A stretch of DNA of 59,948 nt from Pseudoselenomonas ruminantium (GTDB lineage: Bacteria; Bacillota; Negativicutes; Selenomonadales; Selenomonadaceae), in the NCBI GenBank assembly GCA_015058655.1, contig SVBX01000021.1:1-59948 (forward strand), written 5' to 3'. The notes under the pieces are model-generated. The model ran no database searches, was not told the DNA's origin, and saw nothing but the letters and a program-made list of their open reading frames with translations. Shown here in pieces: positions 1-7,700 of this stretch. How positions within the stretch are numbered: the stretch's first letter is position 1; each line of letters opens with the position of its first letter. A program made the translations under genes and the position numbers.

Positions 1-139
1 GGTGAAAATTCCCCAAAATTGGGGCTTGACAAAAGTCACTACATAACAGCTTCGCGTCGCACGAGGCGGGAGATATGCGCTCCCGCCTGCAGTGTGCCCT
101 TCAGGGTATTATGATATTCGCTACCCCCACCTATAGAGG

Positions 140-356
140 CAATGTCATTTAGTTAAGCCTTCCCCTTGAGGGGAAGGTGCCCCGTTAGGGGCGGATGAGG
201 TGGAGCATTCTCTCGTTTATCTGCCTTATCTTGTTCATTTGCACCTCATCCGTCAGCCTTCGGCTGCCAGCACCAGGGAGCCCACCGGGCTCCCGCGCTA
301 CGCGCCCCCTCAAGGGGAAGGCAGTCGAGACAATGACACTTAACTTAATGACATTG
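140..356. mobile_element. Miniature inverted-repeat element (MITE), copy 1
   Basis: The terminal inverted repeats are CAATGTCATTTAGTTAAG at the left and CTTAACTTAATGACATTG at the right, with one mismatch. They are flanked by a perfect 10-bp direct repeat CCTATAGAGG at 130-139 and 357-366. Removing the element and one repeat restores a 22-bp palindrome (CCCCCA, CCTATAGAGG, TGGGGG). No transposase is encoded, so it would have to be mobilised in trans. The 10-bp duplication and CA termini would fit an IS4-group enzyme, which is inference. Confidence 0.8.
157..322. repeat. CCTTCCCC-type palindromic repeat, nested in the MITE
   Basis: The ends GCCTTCCCCTTGAGGGG and CCCCTCAAGGGGAAGGC are inverted copies. 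The interior contains smaller hairpins, including GGGAGCCC/GGGCTCCC, and CACCTCATCCG-type arms. Related copies occur at 35608-35779, 45437-45604 and, more diverged, 14174-14310 and 33540-33656. It sits inside the element at 140-356, so two kinds of repeat are nested. Confidence 0.8.
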
Positions 357-411
357 CCTATAGAGGTGGGGGACATCTTCTTCTGAGTTATAGGGAAGTG
401 GTATTGTGGGC

Positions 412-466
412 AGAAAAATAGGCGGCTTGAAATCCTTTGGCAGGAATTCAAGCCGCTTATTTTTCT
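412..466 (-). terminator. Terminator of the cobT-like gene
   Basis: A 20-bp near-perfect inverted repeat starts AGAAAAATAGGCGGCTTGAA and its right arm is rich in T at its outer end in either direction. It lies downstream of the minus-strand gene ending at 545. A second small hairpin, GTGCGAAAC/GTTTCGCAC, at 510-532 lies between it and the gene. Confidence 0.75.
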
Positions 467-544
467 ATGAAATCTTAGTGAGCGCAAGCCGTAGGCGTAG
501 CGGGAACTTAGGGCGTAGTGCGAAACACCGTTTCGCACGGAGTT

Positions 545-2623
545 TTATTGATTATCCAGCGCCAGGGAAACCTTCGTTTCCTCGAATGTCTTCATATTGT
601 TGAGGGCAGACAGGGATGCTTCCAAAATATGCAGGGCCAGACAGCCTGTCAGGCCGCCTGCGGCCTTGATGCCCAGCTGCATGAGCCTTGGTTCGGGGTG
701 CAGGACATAGGGGCGGATGTCGGGGCAGAGCTGCTCAGTGTAGCGGGCGATGATGTCTGTGGCGGGATCGCCTATGAAGACCAGGCTGCTGTTGTGGGCG
801 GCGGCCAGGAGAGCTCCCATGAGGGCGGCTATGAGGCGATGGTAGTCAGAGGGGACATGCTGGAGGAATTCGTCGGCGGCATAAGCCAGCCTGCCGCTAT
901 CCGTGAGGAGCGTGTCTGCGAAGGTGGAGGCGGCGGTGCCCAGGGGCTGCCCTTCAAGCTCGCCTATGGTCAGCACCAGGAGGGGCAGGTCGAAGGAGAT
1001 TTCCTCTGCTTTTTCCCTGCCGAAGTTGAAATAGGCGGTGAGGGGCAGATTTTCCCTGAGCCTTGCCACCACCAGGTCGGATTCGAAGCTGCTGGCAAAG
1101 GTGTCGCTGAGGAAGGATTGGGCGTCGGAAAGGGAACCGGGGGAAATGAGGAGCACCGAGGAGGGCGGGTCATAGGGGGGGAGCGGCTCCCTTACCGCGC
1201 CGGCAAACTCGGCGGCCAGGTCTTCAAGGCTGCCCAGGCTGTACTTTGGCTTGGCAAGATGGTCGAGCCTGTTCTTGGCAGCTTCGAAGGTTTCCCTGTC
1301 CAGGCCGGGCATGGTCTTCAAATAGAAGTCGAAGGTCTTGTCCGTCACTTCCGGGGCGTCGCTGTCCATGAAGGAGATGTGCAGCCCTCCTGCCCCCAGG
1401 GCAGTCTCGTCGATGGGCAGCCCTGTTTCCTCGTCGCTGCCGCTATCGTAATCTTCGTCAGCGAAATCCTCGCTGCCTGCTTCGGCCTGGGAGCTTATGG
1501 CTTCCAGATGTTCCTGGGCCCGCTTCAGCGTCAGCAGGGCGGTGCCCAAAAAGCGCAGGAGGATGGAGGAGCCGCAGGCCTCCGACAGGTTCAGTCCCAG
1601 GGTCAGATAGGGGGTCAGTCCTAATTTTTCCAAAGCGTGCCGATGGGACTTTTCTCCGCCCATATGGCTGGGGAGCAGGTAGGCAGCTGCGCGGGGGCAG
1701 AGACCCTGGGCCACCAGCGCGGCGGCGGCGGTATTGGCCCCATCCAGGATGGTGACCAGATGCAGGGCAGCGCCTCCCAGCATCAGCCCTGCCATGGCGC
1801 CGAATTCAAAGCCCCCCACCTTGGCCAGTATGTCTATGGCCCTGGCTCCGCGGGGGGAGGCTTTTTCGCTGTTTTTGCCCAGGAAGCCATTGACGGTCAG
1901 GGCAGTCCTCACGGCCTGCTGCTTTCGCGCAAGGCGCTCATCGGAGATGCGGGAGCCACGGCCTGTGGCTTCCTCTGGGGTCAGGCCGCAAAAAACGGCG
2001 GCCAGGCAGGCCTGGGCGGTGGTGTTGCTGATGCCCATTTCTCCGGGCAGCAGCACATTCCTGCCCTTGGCATGAGCCAGCCGGGCCATTCTGATGCCAT
2101 AAGCCACGGCGCGCACAGCCTGTTCCCTGCTCATGGCAGGCCCCTCGGTGAAGTTCTTCGTGCCGCTGCCCAGGCGGCAATTGATGATCCCGGGCAGCAC
2201 AGGTTCTTTCGGCAGATTCATGCCCATGTCTGCGACATAGAGCTTTGACCCTGCGTAGTCTGAGAAGGCATTGGCGGCGCCTCCCTTGGGCAGCAGGTAG
2301 TTCTGGGCCATCTGATAGGTGGTCTCGGGAGGGTAGGCGCTGACTCCCTGGCGGGCAATGCCGTGGTCAGCGCAGAAGATGAAAGTGGCGGGCTTCAGTT
2401 CCTCAGCCTCGTCCTTGCCCCGGGCGGCGAGATATTCAGCCAGCAGCTGGGGCAGGCGGCCCAGGGAGGGGAGCTCTCCCCCCAGGGCTTTGTCCAGCTT
2501 GTTTATGGCTTGCATGGCAGGTCCTTTGTCCGGGGGGACGATTTTATCCAGGGTTTCCTGCAAGAGAGCTTCTGCCTCTGCAAAACTCAGTTCTTCTGAT
2601 ATTTCCTGCATGATGTCACTCAT
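545..2623 (-). CDS. cobT: CobT-family phosphoribosyltransferase, tandem double-domain fusion (ArsAB-like)
   Basis: This 692-residue protein is about twice the usual CobT length (about 350). Residues 1-370 form a complete CobT-like domain: a CADHG motif at 84-88, GEMGISNTT at 194-202, KVGGFEFGAM around 268-277, and the catalytic Glu in NLSEACGSS at Glu348. An acidic linker (about 383-405) leads to a second, shortened CobT-like domain. That domain has a typical entry motif (RLDHLAKPKYSLGSLEDL, about 452-469) and a CobT-like C-terminus (LNNMKTFEE). At the catalytic position (about 653-658) it reads KAAGGLTG, without the Glu. CobT activates lower-ligand bases of cobamides by transferring phosphoribose from nicotinate mononucleotide. 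In Sporomusa, ArsA and ArsB are two CobT homologues forming a heterodimer with one active subunit that activates phenol and p-cresol. This protein could be a covalent version (inference). The ATG overlaps the tex stop in ATGA. No other cobamide genes are nearby. Confidence 0.88.
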   Translation of the reverse strand: MSDIMQEISEELSFAEAEALLQETLDKIVPPDKGPAMQAINKLDKALGGELPSLGRLPQLLAEYLAARGKDEAEELKPATFIFCADHGIARQGVSAYPPETTYQMAQNYLLPKGGAANAFSDYAGSKLYVADMGMNLPKEPVLPGIINCRLGSGTKNFTEGPAMSREQAVRAVAYGIRMARLAHAKGRNVLLPGEMGISNTTAQACLAAVFCGLTPEEATGRGSRISDERLARKQQAVRTALTVNGFLGKNSEKASPRGARAIDILAKVGGFEFGAMAGLMLGGAALHLVTILDGANTAAAALVAQGLCPRAAAYLLPSHMGGEKSHRHALEKLGLTPYLTLGLNLSEACGSSILLRFLGTALLTLKRAQEHLEAISSQAEAGSEDFADEDYDSGSDEETGLPIDETALGAGGLHISFMDSDAPEVTDKTFDFYLKTMPGLDRETFEAAKNRLDHLAKPKYSLGSLEDLAAEFAGAVREPLPPYDPPSSVLLISPGSLSDAQSFLSDTFASSFESDLVVARLRENLPLTAYFNFGREKAEEISFDLPLLVLTIGELEGQPLGTAASTFADTLLTDSGRLAYAADEFLQHVPSDYHRLIAALMGALLAAAHNSSLVFIGDPATDIIARYTEQLCPDIRPYVLHPEPRLMQLGIKAAGGLTGCLALHILEASLSALNNMKTFEETKVSLALDNQ

Positions 2624-4845
2624 TTGCCAGCTCCTCCGGCGGCTTTTTTCCTGTATTCTTCCACCTGCTTCAGGGAAAGGCCGATGCGGCCCCGTTCCTC
2701 ATCCACCTTGATGATCACCGTGTCGATGGTATCTCCCACGGAAAGCACTTCCAGGGGGTGCTTCACCCGGCGGCGGGAAAGCTCGGAGATATGTATGAGC
2801 CCTGCCTCGTGGAGGCCGATGTCCACGAAGGCGCCGAAGTCCGTGATATTCCGCACGGTGCCCCGCATGATGGTGCCTACCTTGAGGTCGGACAGCTTCA
2901 CGATGGCCTGACGGGTCAGCGGCGCAGGCAAATCCTCGCGGGGGTCACGGCCTGGACGGGTGAGGGCCGCGAGAATGTCCTTCACCGTAGGCTCGCCGGC
3001 CTGGAATTTGGCAGCCAGCTTCTTAGTATCGGCAAGCTTTGCCTTGGCAGCCAGGAAGGAGAGTTGCTCCTTGTCCAGCAAGTCCGCCGGAGCAAAGCCC
3101 AGCTCAGCGAGGATTTGCTCTGCCAGCTCGTAGGACTCCGGGTGGACGCTGGTGCTGTCCAGGGGGTTCTTGGCGGCCTTGGGGGAGAGCCGCAGGAAGC
3201 CCGCGCACTGGGTGAAGGCGGCAGGCCCCAGGCGGGGCACTTTCAGCAGCTGGCGGCGGGCGGTGAAGCTGCCGTTCTCGTCACGATAGGCCACGATGTT
3301 TTTCGCCACGGCAGCAGAAATGCCTGCGATATGGGAAAGAAGGGCAGGAGAAGCGGTGTTCAGGTCAACCCCTACATGGTTCACCGCATCTTCCACGGTG
3401 GCATCCAGGGTCACCTGCAGCTGCTTCTGGTTCACATCGTGCTGGTACTGGCCTACGCCGATGGCCTGGGGGTCAATCTTCACCAGCTCCGCCAGCGGGT
3501 CCTGCACTCGGCGGGCGATGGAGGCGGCGCCCCGCACTTCTACCCCGTACTCTGGCAGCTCCTGGGCAGCCAGCTTGGAAGCGGAGTAGACGGAGGCTCC
3601 CGCTTCATTGGTAATGAGGTAATTGACGTTGGTGAGTTTGTTGTCAGCGATGAGCTTGGCGGCAAACTGCTCAGTCTCGTAAGAAGCTGTGCCGTTGCCG
3701 ATGGAGATAAGGTCCACCCCGTACTTCTTTATCCAACCCAGCACTGTCTGGGCGGCCTTGGCCTTGGCGCCCTCACTCTGGGTCACCTGAATGATGCCAT
3801 GGTCGAGAATCCTGCCCGTCTTGTCCACCACGGCGCACTTGCAGCCGTTGCGGAAGCCCGGGTCAAGGCCCAGCACCGTATGGCCGGCGAGAGGGGCCTG
3901 CAGCAGGAGCTGCTTCAGGTTCACCCCAAAGAGCTTGATGGCCTGGGCCTCTGCTTCCTCTGTGAGGGCGGCACGGATTTCCCGCTCCAGCGCAGGCAGC
4001 AGCAGGCGCTTGTAGCCGTCCTCGATGGCTTCGTGGAGGTCTTCGTCAAAGGGGGATGTGCGGCCTTTCTGCATGACCCGCTTCTCGATGCGACGCACAT
4101 TGGCCTCATGGTCGGTGACGAGGGACACCTTCAGGCAGTCCTTTTTCTCGCCCCGGTTGATGGCCAGCACCCGGTGGGAGGGGAGAGTGCGCACAGGCTC
4201 GGAGAACTCGGCGTACATCTGGAAGGTCTTGGCTTCGGCAGGGTCACCCTTGGGATTGGCCTCGGTGGCCAGCAGGGCGCTTTTCCAGAGATGGTCGCGC
4301 ATTTCCTGACGCAGGGCGGCTTCCTCCATGACCTGCTCGGCTACGATGTCCCTTGCCCCAGCCAGGGCGTCTTCGGCAGTTGTTACTTCTTTTTCCTCAT
4401 CGATGAAAGCGGCAGCGGCTTCCAGGGCAGTGCCCTGCACCCCTTCCTGCTGCAGCATCATTTCCGCCAGGGGCTCCAGCCCCTTTTCCCTGGCCACCAT
4501 GGCCCGGGTGCGCTTCTTCTGCTTGTAGGGCAGGTACAGATCCTCCAGTTCCTGCAGCTTGGCGGCCTTCTCAATGGATGCCTTCAGCTCCGGGGTCAGC
4601 TTGCCCAGCTCCTCGATTTTGGTGAGGATTTCCTCCTGCCGCTTCACGAAGTTCCGCAGATAGGTGAGGCGCTCAGACAGCACGCGCAGCTGCTCATCAT
4701 CAAGGCCACCGGTGGCTTCCTTGCGGTAGCGGGCGATGAAGGGCACAGTGTTGCCCTCGTCCAGCAGCGCCACAGTGTCCTCGATTTGCTTGGGGGTGAC
4801 GGAGAGTTCCTTGGCCAGGACGGAAGGAATATCTTTTTCCAGCAT
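2620..4845 (-). CDS. tex: Tex-family S1 RNA-binding protein
   Basis: The start is placed at the ATG giving MLEKDIPSVLAKEL (741 residues). A TTG 39 bases upstream is in frame but has no better ribosome binding site. Family hallmarks are visible: an N-terminal helical region with GNTVPFIARYRKEATGGLD, a YqgF/RNase H-like fold beginning near residue 327 (VLGLDPGFRNGCK), helix-hairpin-helix segments (DLNTASPALLSHIAGIS), and a C-terminal S1 domain (GTIMRGTVRNITDFGAFVDI, about 650-720). Tex proteins are cytoplasmic nucleic-acid-binding factors linked to transcription and RNA metabolism. The family call is firm, but the exact role here cannot be read from sequence. Its stop overlaps the start of the CobT-like gene by ATGA, so the two are probably translationally coupled. 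Confidence 0.95.
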   Translation of the reverse strand: MLEKDIPSVLAKELSVTPKQIEDTVALLDEGNTVPFIARYRKEATGGLDDEQLRVLSERLTYLRNFVKRQEEILTKIEELGKLTPELKASIEKAAKLQELEDLYLPYKQKKRTRAMVAREKGLEPLAEMMLQQEGVQGTALEAAAAFIDEEKEVTTAEDALAGARDIVAEQVMEEAALRQEMRDHLWKSALLATEANPKGDPAEAKTFQMYAEFSEPVRTLPSHRVLAINRGEKKDCLKVSLVTDHEANVRRIEKRVMQKGRTSPFDEDLHEAIEDGYKRLLLPALEREIRAALTEEAEAQAIKLFGVNLKQLLLQAPLAGHTVLGLDPGFRNGCKCAVVDKTGRILDHGIIQVTQSEGAKAKAAQTVLGWIKKYGVDLISIGNGTASYETEQFAAKLIADNKLTNVNYLITNEAGASVYSASKLAAQELPEYGVEVRGAASIARRVQDPLAELVKIDPQAIGVGQYQHDVNQKQLQVTLDATVEDAVNHVGVDLNTASPALLSHIAGISAAVAKNIVAYRDENGSFTARRQLLKVPRLGPAAFTQCAGFLRLSPKAAKNPLDSTSVHPESYELAEQILAELGFAPADLLDKEQLSFLAAKAKLADTKKLAAKFQAGEPTVKDILAALTRPGRDPREDLPAPLTRQAIVKLSDLKVGTIMRGTVRNITDFGAFVDIGLHEAGLIHISELSRRRVKHPLEVLSVGDTIDTVIIKVDEERGRIGLSLKQVEEYRKKAAGGAGK

Positions 4846-4912
4846 ATCTATACCAACTTTCTGTAGGTTGTTGTGAAAATACAAAGCATAGCTTCTATTC
4901 TACACCAATGAA

Positions 4913-4946
4913 AAAGACTTGGCACCGAAAAATTTTCGGCACCAAG
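4913..4946 (-). terminator. Terminator of mqnA
   Basis: CTTGG/CCAAG and CCGAAAA/TTTTCGG arms form a hairpin with a small internal mismatch. On the minus strand it is followed by a run of T (AGTCTTTTT). It lies just after the mqnA stop at 4956. Confidence 0.75.
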
Positions 4947-4955
4947 CCTTTGGCC

Positions 4956-5843
4956 TTATTCTTCGATTTTGGCGAACTGTATCTTGGGCATGTGCTCGAT
5001 GAGGTTCATCTCGTGGGCCATGGTGTAGAAGGTCTGCAGTCCTTGCAGATATTCCTCGGAAAGCTCCCAGCGCACCGCCGGGCCCAGGTAGTCAGCCAGC
5101 TGGTCGTAGTTGAAGCGCTTTTCCTCCAGGGCGGAACGGATGATGGTCTCGCGGTAGGAAAGTCCGCCTGCGGGGCGGGCAGGGCCGGGGAGGGCGTTGC
5201 GGACGAAGCTTTGGAAGGCGCCGTGGACGCGCTCCTGAATGAGCTGCACCTGCTCAGGCTGCTTGTTGGCGAATTCCCTTCGCACGGCCCAGAGGGCGTA
5301 GACCATCTTCTGGCCAGTCAGGGCTTTCCACTCCTGCCCCAGGTCGTAGAGGTACAGCCCTGCAGGGGGGTGATGGTAGAGCCACAGGGCATCGTCCCCG
5401 ATGAAGAGGGAGGCTGTGGCATCGGCTGGCACTGGCTCTTCCGGGGTGATGTTGCGGGTGTAGTAGTTGGGGATGGCGCCATAGGCTCCCCGCAGGATGA
5501 TTTTCAGCAGGCAGTGGGAAGTGGCGGATTTGGCGGTGAGTATCACCTTGTCCCTGCCCAGGGCTTCGATGGGCTTGCGGGAAATGAGGACTATGCTCTG
5601 CACCGGCCCGTCAGAGGACACGCAGACCTGCGGCAGCACCAACAATTCTTCCGCATGGCGCGCGTAAGCGATAGAAGATATGCTGGCCACATCCAGCCGG
5701 CCGCTGATAAGGTCGCTGTTCAGGACGGAGGGCACTGCCCGGATGAGGTTGAGGCCTTCGTCTCCGCCATGATTGAAGTTGTATGTCAGGGGCAGCATAT
5801 TGAGAAAATTTATATGCCCGACACGAGGGGCAGCTGTGTTCAT
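4956..5843 (-). CDS. mqnA: Chorismate dehydratase MqnA (futalosine menaquinone pathway)
   Basis: The 295-residue protein starts at an ATG preceded by a strong AGGAGGT ribosome binding site. A longer in-frame extension upstream lacks one and has low-complexity content, so it is excluded. The N-terminus PRVGHINFLNMLPL and the internal SISSIAYARHAEELLVLP, AKSATSHCLLKII and ASLFIGDDAL segments are typical of the periplasmic-binding-like MqnA/MqnD fold. MqnA converts chorismate to 3-(1-carboxyvinyloxy)benzoate, the first step of menaquinone synthesis by the futalosine route, in the cytoplasm. No other mqn genes lie in the window. A possible TATAAT -10 box on the minus strand is at 5990-5995, implying a leader of about 140 bases. 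Confidence 0.92.
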   Translation of the reverse strand: MNTAAPRVGHINFLNMLPLTYNFNHGGDEGLNLIRAVPSVLNSDLISGRLDVASISSIAYARHAEELLVLPQVCVSSDGPVQSIVLISRKPIEALGRDKVILTAKSATSHCLLKIILRGAYGAIPNYYTRNITPEEPVPADATASLFIGDDALWLYHHPPAGLYLYDLGQEWKALTGQKMVYALWAVRREFANKQPEQVQLIQERVHGAFQSFVRNALPGPARPAGGLSYRETIIRSALEEKRFNYDQLADYLGPAVRWELSEEYLQGLQTFYTMAHEMNLIEHMPKIQFAKIEE

Positions 5844-6038
5844 AAGATCGAAACCTCCTAGCATTATTTGCGGCAAACTTCGCGCAAGGCGTTGCTTAGC
5901 CTCCCTGGAAGGGGGTGGCTCCGTTTCGTTGCGCCCTTGCACGGAATATAAGCTCATAGCAAAGATAGTTACGGCATCTGTCGTATACTATTATAGACTT
6001 TCTTTTATGGAAAATAGAGGTAAGCAGTGCCCTCTTGC

Positions 6039-6071
6039 TTGACTTTTGCTGCTCAAATTGTTAGAATAATT
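6039..6071 (+). promoter_or_regulatory. Promoter and overlapping palindrome of the MarR operon
   Basis: TTGACT (6039-6044), a 17-base spacer and TAGAAT (6062-6067) form a good sigma-70-type promoter. The 16-bp imperfect palindrome AATTGTTAGAATAATT (6056-6071) covers the -10 box. Its size and A+T-rich arms fit a MarR-family operator, so autorepression of the marR-adaptor-RND operon is likely (inference). Confidence 0.7.
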
Positions 6072-6124
6072 GATAAAAGCAACATTTGCAAGTTTAATCT
6101 TTCCACAGAGCGGAGGGTAAAAAA

Positions 6125-6631
6125 ATGCAAGACTATGTAAATGCCGCACGGTGGTTCTCCATACTCTACAGGCGCTCGCAGCAGTTCATGGTGGAGGCTT
6201 GCCAGCGCATGGGGCTGACCTTTTCTGAGTTTACCTTGCTGCTCAGGATTCACGATAATCCGGGGGTGAAGCAGGACGACCTGGCGAAAGTCCTGTTCCT
6301 CGACAAGGCGGTGGTGACCCGCACCATCAATTCCCTGGAGCAGAAGGGCTATATCATCCGCAGCCAGGACAAGCTGGACAAGCGGGTGAAGCATGTTTAC
6401 CTTTCCGTGGAGGCTGAGAGCTATTACCCCTTCCTGCACAATGTGCTGAAGCGCTGGATGGACTACCTCTGCGAGGGCATGAAGGGCAAGGATATCGAAA
6501 AGATGGAAAAACTCTTCCAGCATTTGACGGAACGGGCCTGCGAAGCTGTCCTGCCAGATCTGGCCAAGGACATATCTGAGGAATTCTCCAAGGAGGATTG
6601 GCAGCATGAGCTTGAGAAGAAGGAAAAGTAA
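6125..6631 (+). CDS. MarR-family transcriptional regulator
   Basis: This 168-residue protein has a good GGAGGG ribosome binding site. The winged helix-turn-helix is clear: LTFSEFTLLLRIHDNPGVKQ, then DDLAKVLFLDKAVVTRTINSLEQKGYI (about residues 58-84), then a wing with SQDKLDKRVKHVYLS. The flanking N- and C-terminal helices (3-30 and 120-168) would make the dimer interface. MarR proteins are usually repressors released by small phenolic or hydrophobic ligands. The gene overlaps the following efflux adaptor by 26 bases, which together with the palindrome over its promoter argues that it controls this efflux operon. The C-terminal tail (KEDWQHELEKKEK) is strongly charged and somewhat longer than usual. 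Confidence 0.93.
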   Translation: MQDYVNAARWFSILYRRSQQFMVEACQRMGLTFSEFTLLLRIHDNPGVKQDDLAKVLFLDKAVVTRTINSLEQKGYIIRSQDKLDKRVKHVYLSVEAESYYPFLHNVLKRWMDYLCEGMKGKDIEKMEKLFQHLTERACEAVLPDLAKDISEEFSKEDWQHELEKKEK

Positions 6632-7700
6632 ATCCCTGGGGGCAGCAATGGCTGCCCTTTTTATACTGATGCAGCTGGTGATGGCTGGCTGCGGCAAGGA
6701 GGAAATCCCTGCCCCAAAGGCGCCGCTGGTGAAGACCCAGCAGGCAGGGAAGGCGGCCCTGGGCGAGGTGTGCTATGCCGGCACGGTGCGGGGGCGCTAC
6801 GAAACCAATCTTTCCTTCCAGGTGGGGGGGCAGATAATTTCCCGCAATGTGGAGATTGGCTCGCGGGTCAGGGCAGGGGAGGTGCTGATGGTCATTGATG
6901 CCCGGGATGCGGTGCAGAAGGCCAATGCAGGCGATGCCCAGGTGGCCCAGGCCCGGGCCCAGCTGGAGCTGGCTCAGAGCAATCTTTCCCGCTATACGGA
7001 GCTGTATCAGCAGGATGTTGTGCCCCAGGCCACCCTTGACCAGTATCAGACCAACTATGATGCGGCGTTCGCTTCTTACCAGGCGGCCCTTTCCCAGGCT
7101 GCCCAGGGGCATAATGTGCTTTCCTACACCAATCTCGTGGCCGGGGCTGATGGGGTGATTTCCTCTGTCAGCGCCGAGGCGGGACAGGTGGTGGCTGCGG
7201 GGCAGACCGTGGCTGTGCTGGTGCAGACAGGAGAGCTGGAAGTGGAAATCGCCGTGCCTGAGAGCCGGGTGGCAAGCCTGGCTCCGGGACAAGCGGCGGA
7301 GGTTGCCTTCTGGGCTTTCTCAGGCAGCGTGAGCGGCGTGGTGAGGGAGATCTCTCCCGCCGCTGACCCTGCTTCGCGCACTTACAAGGTGCGCGTATCT
7401 GTGCCTGAGCCCCCGGGGGAAATGCAGCTGGGCATGACTGCGGAGGTCAGATTCGCAGCAGAGAGCGGCGCAGGAAGCGGTGGGATCGAACTGCCTCTTT
7501 CCGCGCTTTATCAGACGGGGGAACAGCCTCAGGTCTGGATAGTGGAAGGCGGCCAGGTTCACTTGAAGGAAATCAGGGTGAAGCAGTTTGGCAAGTCCTC
7601 CGTAGTGGTGGAGGGCCTTTCCGCAGGAGATATCATAGTCACTGCCGGCGTCCACAAGCTCCATGAGGGGCAGGAAGTGCGCACGGAGGAGGAGCCATGA
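6606..7700 (+). CDS. RND efflux periplasmic adaptor lipoprotein (HlyD/AcrA type)
   Basis: The 364-residue protein starts at an ATG inside the end of marR, with AAGGAGG upstream. A signal peptide with a lipobox (VMAGC, Cys about residue 29) predicts a lipoprotein. The order of domains is as in AcrA-like adaptors: a first barrel-sandwich half (CYAGTVRGRYETNLSFQVGG), a helical hairpin rich in Ala/Gln (about 105-165), the second lipoyl half (GVISSVSAEAGQVVAAGQ), then a beta-barrel and a membrane-proximal domain. It would bridge the inner-membrane RND pump encoded next to an outer-membrane channel. No channel gene is in this operon, so it may borrow one, for example the TolC-like protein encoded at 38084 (inference). 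Its stop overlaps the pump start (ATGA). Confidence 0.92.
   Translation: MSLRRRKSKSLGAAMAALFILMQLVMAGCGKEEIPAPKAPLVKTQQAGKAALGEVCYAGTVRGRYETNLSFQVGGQIISRNVEIGSRVRAGEVLMVIDARDAVQKANAGDAQVAQARAQLELAQSNLSRYTELYQQDVVPQATLDQYQTNYDAAFASYQAALSQAAQGHNVLSYTNLVAGADGVISSVSAEAGQVVAAGQTVAVLVQTGELEVEIAVPESRVASLAPGQAAEVAFWAFSGSVSGVVREISPAADPASRTYKVRVSVPEPPGEMQLGMTAEVRFAAESGAGSGGIELPLSALYQTGEQPQVWIVEGGQVHLKEIRVKQFGKSSVVVEGLSAGDIIVTAGVHKLHEGQEVRTEEEP

Larger units (their letters stand above)
60..385. repeat. Multi-hairpin dispersed repeat, copy 1 (interrupted)
   Basis: A hairpin with arms GGCGGGAG (65-72) and CTCCCGCC (80-87) is followed by a C-rich palindrome whose two halves lie at 124-139 and 357-372. The palindrome is split by the miniature element at 140-356. 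The same succession of hairpins recurs near 17473-17610 and 33390-33720, so this is a dispersed intergenic repeat. This copy carries extra bases between the two hairpins. Positions 1-59 hold only a short CCCCAAAATTGGGG palindrome (13-26). Confidence 0.75.

Noticed and set aside
185..603. Several short frames over the repeats at the left end.
   Set aside because: They lie wholly within inverted-repeat and terminator sequence and similar frames appear in each repeat copy.
518..1624. A 368-codon open frame on the plus strand opposite the cobT-like gene.
   Set aside because: It is the mirror of a clearly coding minus-strand gene with conserved motifs; its own translation has no family features and is Gly/Gln-rich as antisense frames of GC-rich genes are.
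2758..4866. A 702-codon open frame on the plus strand opposite tex.
   Set aside because: Tex motifs on the minus strand are unambiguous; the long antisense frame is a by-product of codon bias.
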